NCBI RefSeq assembly: GCF_014199445.1
Contig: NZ_JACIJS010000012.1
Location: 1 to 64,000, forward strand
DNA from: Rubricella aquisinus
GTDB taxonomy: Bacteria; Pseudomonadota; Alphaproteobacteria; Rhodobacterales; Rhodobacteraceae
Direction: 5' to 3'
DNA: 64,000 bases
In this document: piece after piece, positions 8,217 to 16,451 of the stretch
Layout of the letters: the number at the start of each line of letters is the position of its first letter
How positions within the stretch are numbered: position 1 is the stretch's first letter
Position numbers and translations under genes: made by a program
Notes under the pieces: model-generated
The model's input: only the letters and a program-made list of their open reading frames with translations
Databases searched by the model: none
Told to the model about the DNA's origin: nothing

Positions 8217-10580
8217 ATGAGCACGACGACCTTGACTGTCACCGGGATGACCTGCGCGGGATGCGCCGGGTCTGTTACCCGCGCGGTGGGTGCCCTGCCG
8301 GGCGCGCAGGAGCCTGTGGTGAACCTCGCGCTGGAACGGCTTGATGTGGGCGGTGTGGATGCCGCAACCGTGGGCGACGCGATCCGCCGCGCCGGGTTTG
8401 GCGTGCGTCTTGGTGAGGCGACGTTCAAGATCACGGGGATGACCTGCGCCAATTGCGCAGGCCGGGTGGAGAAAGCGTTGCGCGCGGCACCCGGTGTGGT
8501 TCATGCCGAGGTCAACATCGCGACCGACACCGCCCATGTCAGCTTTGCCCCTGAAATGACCGCGCCGGAAACACTTGCCGAGGTGATCGGAGAGGCGGGC
8601 TACACTGCCCATTTGCCAGAGGCGACCGGCCCCAGCACCGCCGATCAGGAGGAGGCCCGCGCCGCGCGCCGGGACCGGATCGAACTCATCGCCGCGACCG
8701 TGTTGACAGCCCCGCTTGTTTTGCAAATGGGGTTCATGATGGCCGGAACCGGGCTGCACCTGCCCGTCTGGGCGGAGGTGGCCCTCGCCACGCCCGTACA
8801 ATTCTGGATCGGGCGGCGCTTCTACCTTGCCGCGTGGCGGGCGCTCAAGGCGCGCTCGGGCAATATGGATCAGCTTGTCGTGACCGGCACGAGTGCCGCG
8901 TATTTCTTCAGCCTGTGGCAAGTGTTGACGCTTGGCAATGCCGCCGCCGGACACCTTTACTTCGAGGGGGCGGCGGTGGTTATCACGCTTGTTCTGTTGG
9001 GCAAGGTGATCGAGGCCCGCGCGAAGCGGTCGGCCTCTGCCGCGCTGCGCAGCCTGATGACCCTGCGCCCGGATCACGCCACCGTGCTGCGCGCGGGCGA
9101 AGAGGTGACACTGCTTATCGGGCAGGTCATGCGCGGGGATATCCTGATCCTGCGCCCCGGGGAGCGCGCGCCGGTGGACGGCACGATCACGCGCGGCACG
9201 TCGGAACTGGATGAAAGCCTCGTCACCGGTGAATCGATGCCTGTGACCCGCACCAAGGGAGATCCGGTGGTTGCGGGCGCGATCAACGGCAGTGGCCTTC
9301 TGCGTCTGCGGGCAGAGCGGATCGGGGCGGACACGACCCTTGCCCGGATCGCGCGTATGGTGGAACAGGCGCAGGTCGGCAAGGCCCCGATCCAGCGGCT
9401 CGTGGACCGGATCAGTGCCGTGTTCGTGCCTGCGGTTCTGGTGTTTTCGCTCGTCGTCTTCGGTCTGTGGATGCTGGTCTCAGGCAATGTGGAGCAGGCG
9501 CTGACGGCCTCTGTCTCTGTGCTGGTGATCGCGTGTCCTTGCGCGCTTGGCCTCGCCACCCCCACGGCGTTGGTTGCGGGAACCGGGGCGGCGGCGCAAG
9601 CGGGCATCGTGATCCGCGATATTGCGACGCTGGAGCGGGCGCGCGGCATCCGCGTTGTGGCATTTGACAAGACCGGCACATTGACCGAAGGCCGCCCGGT
9701 TGTGACGGCAATCACCGCATTTGACGGCGCAGAAGAGGACATCTTGCGGCTCGCGGCCACCGCGCAGCAGGGATCGGAGCACCCGCTGGGCCGCGCGATC
9801 CTGACCCATGCGCGGGAGGCGGGCCTGTCCCTACCCGCGATTGCCGAGGCGAAAGCCACCATCGGCGTCGGGATCGAAGCGGCCAGCGACGGGCATGTCC
9901 TGCGCGTCGGGCGCGCGGATTACGCAGCACCCGACGCATCAACAGAACAGCACGACGCGGCGCAAAAACTGGCCGCAGCCGGGCAAACCGTCGTCTGGAT
10001 CGGGCAGGACGGCGCGGCGATGGGCCTGATTGCGCTGGCCGACCAACCGCGCGCGGAGGCAAAAGCCGCGATTGAGGCGCTTCATGCCCGCGGGGTCAAA
10101 ACCCTGTTGCTCACAGGAGACAATGCGGCAACGGCTTCGGCCATCGCCCTAACCCTCGGGATTGACGATATCCGCGCCGATCTGCATCCCGGCGACAAGG
10201 CCGACATCATCGCCGGGCTGGAGCGGGACGGCCAGCGTGTCGCCATGGTCGGGGACGGGATCAACGACACGCCCGCGCTGGCGGCAGCATCGCTCGGTAT
10301 CGCGATGGGCAGTGGCACCGACGCGGCGATGGAGGTTGCGGGCGTGACACTCTTGCGGATCAACCCTGCCCTTGTGGCAGACGCACTCAGCATCGCGGAA
10401 GCAACGGGCCGCAAGATCAAGCAAAACCTCGGCTTTGCCTTTGTCTATAACGTGATCTGTTTGCCGATCGCGGCGCTTGGGCTGCTGAGCCCAGCCCTTG
10501 CCGGGGCGGCGATGGCGCTCTCGTCATTGTCGGTTGTGAGCAACGCGCTGTTGTTGAAGCGGTGGAGGGCGCGGGCATGA
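8217..10580 (+). CDS. copA: Cu(I)-translocating P1B-type ATPase
   Basis: Exports Cu(I) from cytoplasm to periplasm. From the ATG at 8217 it has 787 residues. Two N-terminal heavy-metal-associated domains carry GMTCAGC (C13, C16) and GMTCANC (C77, C80). The P-type core follows with the TGES actuator motif, the intramembrane ACPCALGLATP metal site near residue 440, the phosphorylated aspartate in DKTGTLTEG near 484, an SEHPLG motif and a GDGINDTPALAAA hinge near 680. YN and MALSS-SVVSN motifs in the last helices mark the copper (P1B-1) subgroup. The frame is open far upstream, but the start is fixed by the CueR promoter and the HMA domain. The stop overlaps cueR by 4 bp (ATGA). Confidence 0.96.
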   Translation: MSTTTLTVTGMTCAGCAGSVTRAVGALPGAQEPVVNLALERLDVGGVDAATVGDAIRRAGFGVRLGEATFKITGMTCANCAGRVEKALRAAPGVVHAEVNIATDTAHVSFAPEMTAPETLAEVIGEAGYTAHLPEATGPSTADQEEARAARRDRIELIAATVLTAPLVLQMGFMMAGTGLHLPVWAEVALATPVQFWIGRRFYLAAWRALKARSGNMDQLVVTGTSAAYFFSLWQVLTLGNAAAGHLYFEGAAVVITLVLLGKVIEARAKRSASAALRSLMTLRPDHATVLRAGEEVTLLIGQVMRGDILILRPGERAPVDGTITRGTSELDESLVTGESMPVTRTKGDPVVAGAINGSGLLRLRAERIGADTTLARIARMVEQAQVGKAPIQRLVDRISAVFVPAVLVFSLVVFGLWMLVSGNVEQALTASVSVLVIACPCALGLATPTALVAGTGAAAQAGIVIRDIATLERARGIRVVAFDKTGTLTEGRPVVTAITAFDGAEEDILRLAATAQQGSEHPLGRAILTHAREAGLSLPAIAEAKATIGVGIEAASDGHVLRVGRADYAAPDASTEQHDAAQKLAAAGQTVVWIGQDGAAMGLIALADQPRAEAKAAIEALHARGVKTLLLTGDNAATASAIALTLGIDDIRADLHPGDKADIIAGLERDGQRVAMVGDGINDTPALAAASLGIAMGSGTDAAMEVAGVTLLRINPALVADALSIAEATGRKIKQNLGFAFVYNVICLPIAALGLLSPALAGAAMALSSLSVVSNALLLKRWRARA

Positions 10581-10978
10581 ATATCTCCGACGCGGCGAAC
10601 GCGGCAGGCCTGCCCGCGAAAACCTTACGCTATTATGAGGATATCGGGCTGATCACACCCGGACGGGGGGCAAACGGGTATCGCGACTACAGCCCCGAAG
10701 ACGTGCACCGGCTCACCTTTCTGGGGCGGGCCCGGTCGCTCGGTTTTTCGATTGAGGATTGCCGGGCGCTTTTGTCCCTCTATGCCGATGAGGACCGGTC
10801 CAGCAGCGATGTGAAGCAGATCGCCCAGCGCCACCTTGATGACATATCGGAAAAGATGCGCGGCCTTGCCGAAATGCAGGCCACGCTACAATCCCTCGTG
10901 TCTGCTTGCGCCGGGGATAAACGCCCGAATTGCCCTATTCTCAGCTCCCTCGGTCAGCCAAAAACAACTAAAGATTGA
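10577..10978 (+). CDS. cueR: Copper efflux regulator, MerR family
   Basis: A 133-residue MerR-type activator. The N-terminal winged helix reads MNISDAANAAGLPAKTLRYY, a dimerisation helix follows, and the C-terminal metal loop C-AGDKRPN-CP has cysteines at 111 and 119 with seven residues between, as in E. coli CueR (112 and 120). It senses Cu(I) and activates the promoter at 8158-8188 upstream of copA. The ATG lies in the copA stop (ATGA overlap), so regulator and pump are translated together and the circuit is autoregulatory. Confidence 0.94.
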   Translation: MNISDAANAAGLPAKTLRYYEDIGLITPGRGANGYRDYSPEDVHRLTFLGRARSLGFSIEDCRALLSLYADEDRSSSDVKQIAQRHLDDISEKMRGLAEMQATLQSLVSACAGDKRPNCPILSSLGQPKTTKD

Positions 10979-11082
10979 GTAAATCGCCGATTTCCCCGCG
11001 AAATAGATTACATTTTCAACATATGCAAAATCAAAGGCATATATTTTACGCCGATACATCTGGAAATATGAAATCTGAATGA

Positions 11083-11098
11083 TATTGTCTGGACAATA
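11083..11098. promoter_or_regulatory. 16-bp palindrome upstream of the ArsR-family gene
   Basis: TATTGTC-TG-GACAATA is a perfect 7-bp inverted repeat, 28 bp before the first ATG of the ArsR-type gene, in an AT-rich 140-bp intergenic region. A second shorter dyad, ATATGC-N10-GCATAT, lies near 11020. ArsR/SmtB proteins bind such dyads over their own promoter, so this is the likely autoregulatory operator. Confidence 0.5.
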
Positions 11099-11126
11099 GG
11101 CAATTTACGGCAGATCAATATTGAGT

Positions 11127-11450
11127 ATGGGCGAACTTGACATCATGCGCAGCCAAACGAATGCGCTAAACACCGAATATTACACGCGGGTATTTAAGGC
11201 GATCAGCCATGAAGGGCGGCTTGCTATTGTGCTGGAATTGCACAAGCGGGACTTGTCCGTCTCTCAGTTGGAGCAGGCCACGCGGCAGCGGCAAACCGTC
11301 GTGTCACAGCAACTTGCGCGGTTGCGCAAAGATGATCTGGTGGATTTCGAGCGTGCGGGGAAGGCCGTGATCTACCGGATCAGCGATCCGCGCCTGCGCG
11401 AGATGATTGACCTGTTGCAGGGGCTTGCCGAGCGCGGCGACGCTGAATAG
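11127..11450 (+). CDS. ArsR/SmtB-family winged-helix regulator
   Basis: About 107 residues with a single winged-helix domain: AISHEGRLAIVLELHKRDLSV, then the recognition region TRQRQTVVSQQLARLRKDDLV and the wing FERAGKAVIYRISD. It contains no cysteine, so the usual thiol metal- or persulfide-sensing sites of ArsR, CzrA or BigR are absent. It may sense another signal or act as a constitutive repressor. Starts at 11121 (TTG), 11127 (ATG) and 11145 (ATG) are all possible, and no clear ribosome-binding site decides. It ends flush against the convergent sitD gene. The target is unknown beyond likely self-regulation. Confidence 0.85.
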   Translation: MGELDIMRSQTNALNTEYYTRVFKAISHEGRLAIVLELHKRDLSVSQLEQATRQRQTVVSQQLARLRKDDLVDFERAGKAVIYRISDPRLREMIDLLQGLAERGDAE

Positions 11451-12380
11451 CTACGCCGTGGCCTGTTGCGCGCGGCGGCGTTCAGGTGCGAACAGGCAGG
11501 CAAGCGCCAGGATCACGCCCGATACGGTCGCGATCATGCCTGCGGCACTGACCGATGCGGCCGCTCCGATCCAACCCGGCCCGTATCCAGCAAGGATATA
11601 GCCCAGAATGGCCGACAGGACCGCAAATCCGACGCTCCACCAGATCTGATGCACCAGCCGATTGGTCATCAGCCGCGCGGCGGCGGGCGGGCAGACAAAC
11701 ATCGCGATCACGATGATCGAGCCTACCGCATCAAACGCCGCGACTGCCGCGATGGCCGTCATCACCACCAGTGCGAACCCGATCCAGTTGACCGGCAGGC
11801 CAATCGCGCGGGCATAGCCGGGATCAAAGGTGGTGATCACCAATCCACGCCACATCACCCGCAAAAACAGCACCATCGCCACCGTCACGATCAACAACCG
11901 GCCCAGTTGCGGCGGCAGCCCGGCCAAGGCGACCGGGTCCAGCAGGCTGCCCCAGCCCGTGGCGTCAAACCAGATGAGGCTCTCAAGGCTGCCCATCAGC
12001 GCATGATCCACGTCGATATGCACCGCAGATGTGTCAGTACGCTCCAAAAGCAGGACACCCGCAGCAAACAGCGTGGTAAAGACAAGTCCCATCGCGGCAC
12101 CCGGTTCAACCCGGCCCAAACGCTTGATCACTTCGATCAGGCCGACAGCGACCAGCGCCGCCACGCCCGCGCCGATCATCATCGGCCATGCGGTGATCGT
12201 CCCGGTGATAACGAACGCGACCACGATCCCCGGCAGCACCACATGGGAAATCGCGTCGCCAATCAGCGCCTGCCGCCGCAACAAAAGGAAATTCCCCGGC
12301 AGCGCGCAGGCCACGGCTGACAGGATGCCAATCAGCATCGGCGTGAGGGAAAGCTGTACGAACTCCGCACCCAGCATCAC
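11451..12380 (-). CDS. sitD: Mn/Zn/Fe-type ABC transporter permease, SitD/MntB type
   Basis: A 309-residue inner-membrane permease of the ABC-3 family with about eight to nine hydrophobic segments. The family motif RRQALIGDAISHVVLPGIVVAF is near residues 35-55, and AFDAVGSIIVIAMFVCPPAAARL comes later. It is the last gene of a four-gene importer (sitABCD order on the minus strand) and overlaps sitC by 4 bp. The divergent mntR gene makes manganese the probable substrate. It converges with the ArsR gene with no gap. Confidence 0.88.
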   Translation of the reverse strand: MMLGAEFVQLSLTPMLIGILSAVACALPGNFLLLRRQALIGDAISHVVLPGIVVAFVITGTITAWPMMIGAGVAALVAVGLIEVIKRLGRVEPGAAMGLVFTTLFAAGVLLLERTDTSAVHIDVDHALMGSLESLIWFDATGWGSLLDPVALAGLPPQLGRLLIVTVAMVLFLRVMWRGLVITTFDPGYARAIGLPVNWIGFALVVMTAIAAVAAFDAVGSIIVIAMFVCPPAAARLMTNRLVHQIWWSVGFAVLSAILGYILAGYGPGWIGAAASVSAAGMIATVSGVILALACLFAPERRRAQQATA

Positions 12381-13576
12381 GCCACACCCCGCAACTGTCC
12401 GCGCACCCTGTCGATATCGGCGATCTGATCGGGGGTCAGCACTTCCGTCATGTCGGTCATCCCGTCATGGGCCTCAAGTGCGGGATCATCGCCCCGCAGA
12501 CTGCGCAATGTGGCCCAGCGCGCGGCATCCACCGCGCGAGCCTGCGCGGCTGCGCGCCCGGCCTTGGTCGCGACGCCATCCGCGCGGATAAACCCGGCGC
12601 GGCGCAGCGCGGCGAGCGTTTGCGCGTCAAGGATCGGCTCCCCCCGGTAAAGCGACAACAGCCCTTGCCGCAGATGCACCCTGCGTTGGGTGCTGACATG
12701 GCGCAGCGCGGCGGCAAAAATGCCACGCCGGGGGGCTGCCAGCAGCGACAGCGCGAAGAGAGCAAAAGCCGTCAACACGATCACAGGCCCCGTGGGCAAT
12801 CCGGGGGCAAGCGTCGACACCACCGTGCCAACCCCACCCGCAATGCCCCCCGACAGGGCCGACACAATCAGCATCACATCCACCCGGTCCGTCCAGAACC
12901 GCGCAATCACGGGCGGGATCACCAGAAGGGCCACGATCAGGATCAACCCCACCACTTTCAGCCCGATCACTGTGACGAGGAGCACAAGCGCCATGATGGA
13001 CAGGTCCGTCCAGCGCACGTTCACCCCTTGAGACCGTGCATATTCCGGGTCGAAGGCCACGAGCGTCATTGGGCGGCGCAAGGCCACGACGCTCGCTGCC
13101 GTCACTGCCCCGGCGATGGCAATCGTCCATGCTTCCGAGGCGAGCATCCCGGCGGTGGAGCCAAGCAAAAAGCCCTCAAGCCCCGCCTGCCGGCCGCTCG
13201 ACATGCCCTGAATGACCGTCAACAGCACGATGCCAAGCCCGAAGAACACCGACAGGACAGCCCCGATCGCGGCATCTTCGCTCAGACGCGTGCGCCGGGT
13301 GATCCATTCCACGCATAACAGGCCAATGCCCGCACTGATCGCAGAGCCAAGGATCAGGCCCGGCAGCCAGCGCCCATCCCCGCCCAGCATCACCATGACG
13401 ATAAAGGCAAGGCCAATGCCGGGCAGTGTGGCGTGACTGACCGCATCCGACACGAGCGCGCGCTTGCGCAAAAACACGAACGCCCCGGCCCCACCGGCCG
13501 CCAACCCCAGCAGGGTCGCGCCAAGGGTCACGAGGAGCGTGTTATATCCAGCAAGGCCAGACAGCGCGGCAAGCAT
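12377..13576 (-). CDS. sitC: Mn/Zn/Fe-type ABC transporter permease with C-terminal winged-helix-like extension, SitC type
   Basis: 399 residues, about 100 longer than a plain ABC-3 permease. Residues 1-285 are the permease, with FLRKRALVSDAVSHATLPGIG near 35 and GLKVVGLILIVALLVIPPVIARF near 205. After the last helix comes a hydrophilic tail of about 110 residues (RQGLLSLYRG, then LAALRRAGFIRADGVATKAGRAAA) that looks like a winged-helix segment of the kind seen in DtxR/MntR proteins. TroC-type permeases with such tails are known. The tail could be a metal-responsive gate, which is inference. The stop overlaps sitD and the start follows sitB by 3 bp. Confidence 0.87.
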   Translation of the reverse strand: MLAALSGLAGYNTLLVTLGATLLGLAAGGAGAFVFLRKRALVSDAVSHATLPGIGLAFIVMVMLGGDGRWLPGLILGSAISAGIGLLCVEWITRRTRLSEDAAIGAVLSVFFGLGIVLLTVIQGMSSGRQAGLEGFLLGSTAGMLASEAWTIAIAGAVTAASVVALRRPMTLVAFDPEYARSQGVNVRWTDLSIMALVLLVTVIGLKVVGLILIVALLVIPPVIARFWTDRVDVMLIVSALSGGIAGGVGTVVSTLAPGLPTGPVIVLTAFALFALSLLAAPRRGIFAAALRHVSTQRRVHLRQGLLSLYRGEPILDAQTLAALRRAGFIRADGVATKAGRAAAQARAVDAARWATLRSLRGDDPALEAHDGMTDMTEVLTPDQIADIDRVRGQLRGVA

Positions 13577-13579
13577 GGG

Positions 13580-14335
13580 TCAGCCCACCCTCGCGGCCAG
13601 ATCAGCAACCTGCCCGGCGGCCAGCCGCCCGCCATAAGCACTTTGCAGATGGGTCTGGGTGAAGGCCTCCTCCAGCGGGCCATCCGCGATCCGCTCACGA
13701 TTGAGCAACACCACGCGGTCGAAATAATCCGGAACGGTGGACAGATCGTGATGCACGGCGATGATGGTGCGCCCTTCGGCCTTGAGATCTTTCAGCACCG
13801 CGATGATCGCGCGTTCTGTCGCGGCATCAACCCCGGCGAAGGGTTCATCAAGGATGTATAGCTCGCCGGCTTCCGCCAGCGCCCGGGCAAGGAACACGCG
13901 CTGTTGCTGCCCTCCCGAAAGCGCGCCGATCTGGCGCTCTGCGAACGCGTCCATCCCCACGCGGGACAGGCATTCCATCGCGCGGTCCCTGTGGCGTTGC
14001 CGAAACAGGCGCAAAAAGCCGGTTTCGGCGTAAAGGCCCATCATCACGACATCAATGACCCGCGCCGGGAAATCCCAGTCAACGCTGGCCCGCTGCGGCA
14101 CATAAGCGACGCGGCGCCGCGCGTCCTGATAGGACAGGCCGAAAAACCGCGCCTCCCCGGCCAGAAGCGGCACGATCCCAAGCGCCCCTTTGAGCAGGGT
14201 CGATTTACCCGCGCCATTCGGCCCGATGATCGCCGTCATCGAGCCGATGGGGAATGTCACATCAACGGAAAACACCGCCGGGCGCCCGCCATAAGAGACG
14301 GTAACGCCCTTGAGCGTGAGGGCCGGGATGCTCAA
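13580..14335 (-). CDS. sitB: Mn/Zn/Fe-type ABC transporter ATPase, SitB/MntA type
   Basis: A 251-residue ATPase that powers the sit importer. Walker A GPNGAGKSTLLK lies near residue 37, followed by the signature [16 protein letters not shown], Walker B LYILDEPFAGVD and the switch IIAVHHDLS. The ATPase signature of metal ABC importers is intact throughout. Its ATG overlaps the end of sitA by 4 bp and its stop lies 3 bp before sitC. Confidence 0.92.
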   Translation of the reverse strand: MSIPALTLKGVTVSYGGRPAVFSVDVTFPIGSMTAIIGPNGAGKSTLLKGALGIVPLLAGEARFFGLSYQDARRRVAYVPQRASVDWDFPARVIDVVMMGLYAETGFLRLFRQRHRDRAMECLSRVGMDAFAERQIGALSGGQQQRVFLARALAEAGELYILDEPFAGVDAATERAIIAVLKDLKAEGRTIIAVHHDLSTVPDYFDRVVLLNRERIADGPLEEAFTQTHLQSAYGGRLAAGQVADLAARVG

Positions 14336-15279
14336 CTCGACCCTCCCAGTTGCGTGTTAAGGCCCATCGCCGGGGCCTGCCCGCCCAGCGCGCGGGTGAT
14401 GACGGTCGCGTTATGGTCGATCATGCCGATATAGGTCCCCTCATAGGTGCCGGTCTCTCCCATCGCGTCGGAGAACAACTCGCCCCCGATGGTAACGGTA
14501 TGCCCCTGCGCCGCGGCGCCTTCGATCAGGGCGCGCACGTTCCGGTCAGAGACCGAGCTTTCAACGAACACCGCGCCGATTTCGCGGGTGACCAGCAGAT
14601 CGACAAGCTCTTCGATCCGGCGCAGACCCGCCTCACTCTCGGTCGAGATGCCCTGAATGCCCAACACCTCGAACCCGTACTCCGCCCCGAAATAGCCGAA
14701 CGCATCATGTGCGGAAATCAACACGCGCGCGGGCTCTGGCACGGTCATCAGCACCTCTTTCGCATAGGTGCCGATGCGGTCCAATTCCTGCTCAAACGCG
14801 GCCGCGTTGGCGGTGTAGGTCGCGGCACCGTTCGGGTCGGCGGCGATCAGAGCGTCGCGGATCGCGATGGCGACCTGCTCCCACAATTCGGGCACCATCC
14901 AGACATGTGGATCAAACCGGCCCTCGTAATCCTCATGGGACAAAAGGCGCTCTGCCTCCACCGCTTCTGCGACGGCGACCACGGGTTTGCGCGTGGCAAG
15001 CTCCAGCAGGAATTCCTCAAGCTGGGCTTCCAGATAATGCCCGTTCCACAGCACCAGATCAGCGCGGGTCATGGCTACAATGTCCGTGCGGGTCTGGCGG
15101 TAGGCATGGGGGTCAACGCCCGGCCCCATCAGCACCTGAACCTCGGCCCGGTCGCCCGCGATCTGGCGCGCGGTGTCGCCAATCATGCCCGTGGTGGCAA
15201 CCACCGTCAGGCCAGCCGCCCATGCGGGCGCGGTCAACGTGAAACTCAGCAGCATCGTCGCAATCAGGCGGCGGAACAT
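14332..15279 (-). CDS. sitA: Periplasmic manganese/metal-binding protein, cluster A-I
   Basis: From the ATG at 15279 it has 315 residues. MFRRLIATMLLSFTLTAPAWA is a signal peptide, and an AAGGATG ribosome-binding site precedes the start, so the longer open frame to 15354 is not used. The mature protein is of the ZnuA/TroA/MntC (cluster A-I) type. Likely metal ligands are the histidines in GVDPHAYR and RFDPHVWM, the glutamate in VFVESSVS and the aspartate in MIDHNATV. There is no histidine-rich loop, which speaks for manganese or iron rather than zinc. It is the first gene of sitABCD and is divergent from mntR. Confidence 0.92.
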   Translation of the reverse strand: MFRRLIATMLLSFTLTAPAWAAGLTVVATTGMIGDTARQIAGDRAEVQVLMGPGVDPHAYRQTRTDIVAMTRADLVLWNGHYLEAQLEEFLLELATRKPVVAVAEAVEAERLLSHEDYEGRFDPHVWMVPELWEQVAIAIRDALIAADPNGAATYTANAAAFEQELDRIGTYAKEVLMTVPEPARVLISAHDAFGYFGAEYGFEVLGIQGISTESEAGLRRIEELVDLLVTREIGAVFVESSVSDRNVRALIEGAAAQGHTVTIGGELFSDAMGETGTYEGTYIGMIDHNATVITRALGGQAPAMGLNTQLGGSS

Positions 15280-15346
15280 CTCGGGGCATCCTTTCTGCAA
15301 TGGTAAAGTTAGCAAGATGTGAGGGAATGTGGTGCGGCACCTATTA

Positions 15347-15360
15347 TTAGTCAAGACTAA
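15347..15360. promoter_or_regulatory. Palindrome between sitA and mntR, likely MntR operator
   Basis: TTAGTC-AA-GACTAA is a perfect 6-bp inverted repeat, 67 bp before sitA and 60 bp before mntR. On the minus strand it includes TTGACT, usable as a -35. The sequence TAACTTTGCAA beside it recurs imperfectly in inverse orientation at 15303-15315. A manganese-responsive repressor such as the adjacent MntR is the obvious candidate to bind here. Confidence 0.5.
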
Positions 15361-15362
15361 CT

Positions 15363-15391
15363 TTGCAATTGCAGCAAACTCTGATTAGATA
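15363..15391 (+). promoter_or_regulatory. Probable mntR promoter
   Basis: TTGCAA (15363-15368), a 17-bp spacer and TAGATA (15386-15391) lie 30 bp before the mntR ATG. The -35 is adjacent to the palindrome at 15347-15360, so a bound repressor would block it. Confidence 0.4.
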
Positions 15392-15420
15392 GGGCTGAAA
15401 TCATATCATGCGGACGACCG

Positions 15421-15852
15421 ATGACTGACACTGCCCCCCTCCCCGATGAAGCCGATCAGGCGCGCACCTTCACCCGTTTGCGCGAAGCACATGCCAGTGA
15501 GGTGACGGAGGATTATGTCGAACTGATCGCCGATCTGATTGATTCGGAGGGGGAGGCGCGGGCCGTGGCGCTGGCTAATCGGTTCGGCGTCACGCCCGCA
15601 ACGGTGAACAACACCGTCAAGCGACTGGAACGGGACGGGTATGTCACAAGCCGCCCCTATCGTTCGATCTTTCTGACGGATAAGGGTCGCGCCTTGGCCG
15701 AGGATTGCCGGGAGCGCCACCAGATCGTCACGCAATTCCTGCTTGCGCTCGGGGTGTCTGCGGATGTGGCCGAAGCGGATGCCGAAGGGATCGAACATCA
15801 TGTGAGTGCCGAAACACTCGACGCGTTTCGCAACTTTATCGCCACGAAATAA
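15421..15852 (+). CDS. mntR: Manganese-responsive transcriptional regulator, DtxR/MntR family
   Basis: A 143-residue DtxR-type regulator. The N-terminal winged helix has EDYVELIADLIDSEGEARA and the recognition helix TPATVNNTVKRLERDGYV. The helical metal-binding and dimer part follows, with GIEHHVSAETLDAF holding the glutamate and histidines that bind Mn(II) in MntR. There is no C-terminal SH3 domain, as in MntR rather than DtxR/IdeR. It is divergent from sitABCD and is expected to repress that operon when manganese is plentiful. Confidence 0.92.
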   Translation: MTDTAPLPDEADQARTFTRLREAHASEVTEDYVELIADLIDSEGEARAVALANRFGVTPATVNNTVKRLERDGYVTSRPYRSIFLTDKGRALAEDCRERHQIVTQFLLALGVSADVAEADAEGIEHHVSAETLDAFRNFIATK

Positions 15853-15902
15853 GGCCACGCTGGGATGCGGGGCCGGGGGTCTTACGCTCGATTGTCGGCG
15901 CC

Positions 15903-16220
15903 TCAGGCGCCCGAGGTTCCCGCACCCGTGATGCCCGCAGGTGCTTCGTCATAGAACTGACCAGCGGCAACAAGGCAGGTCATCCCCTCGGGCGTGGTGA
16001 TCGTAACGGTCCAAGTGCCGGAGGCCGCTGAGGCGAACACCTCCATCACGCCACGCCGGTCGAGGCCCATCACCTGCCGCTCTTCCTGATATTCCGCGCC
16101 AAGATAGGCCAGCGCATCCGCGCGCGGCATACAGCGCATTCCTTCCGCCTGTGCCGCATGGGTGGCGGCCAATGCCACCGCGCAGCCAAAGGACAGTCCA
16201 AGCCATTCCGTCTTCATCAT
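15903..16220 (-). CDS. Small exported protein of unknown function
   Basis: About 105 residues. MMKTEWLGLSFGCAVALAATHAAQA is a plausible signal peptide, and the mature part (EGMRCMPRADALAYLGAEYQ) has two cysteines about 50 residues apart that could form a disulfide in the periplasm. I do not recognise a domain. The frame also has a TTG at 16229, but the two tandem ATG codons are the likelier starts. It is a single gene between mntR (convergent) and the mcl2 operon (divergent). Confidence 0.65.
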   Translation of the reverse strand: MMKTEWLGLSFGCAVALAATHAAQAEGMRCMPRADALAYLGAEYQEERQVMGLDRRGVMEVFASAASGTWTVTITTPEGMTCLVAAGQFYDEAPAGITGAGTSGA

Positions 16221-16451
16221 AACCCCCAATCCGCCGGGGTTGTCCCGGCGCTCAGTTTCCGGGGCGGCGCATGTCTGGTGCGCCGCTGAGACCGAGCATC
16301 GGGGAGGAACGTGAAATTGAAGTTAACAACAGCGTGTAAGGTTTATTATTCCGCATCATGGGCAAAATTCGTAATTTTCGTGCGCGCACCCCTTGCCCTT
16401 CTGGTGCGCATGGTTATGCTGCGGCGCAATATCTGACCATGGAGCCTACCA

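Noticed and set aside
16230-16451. Promoter-like TTGAAG and TATTAT hexamers before mcl2
   Set aside because: Spacings of 15 or 21 bp do not fit a sigma-70 promoter well, and I could not settle on one arrangement.
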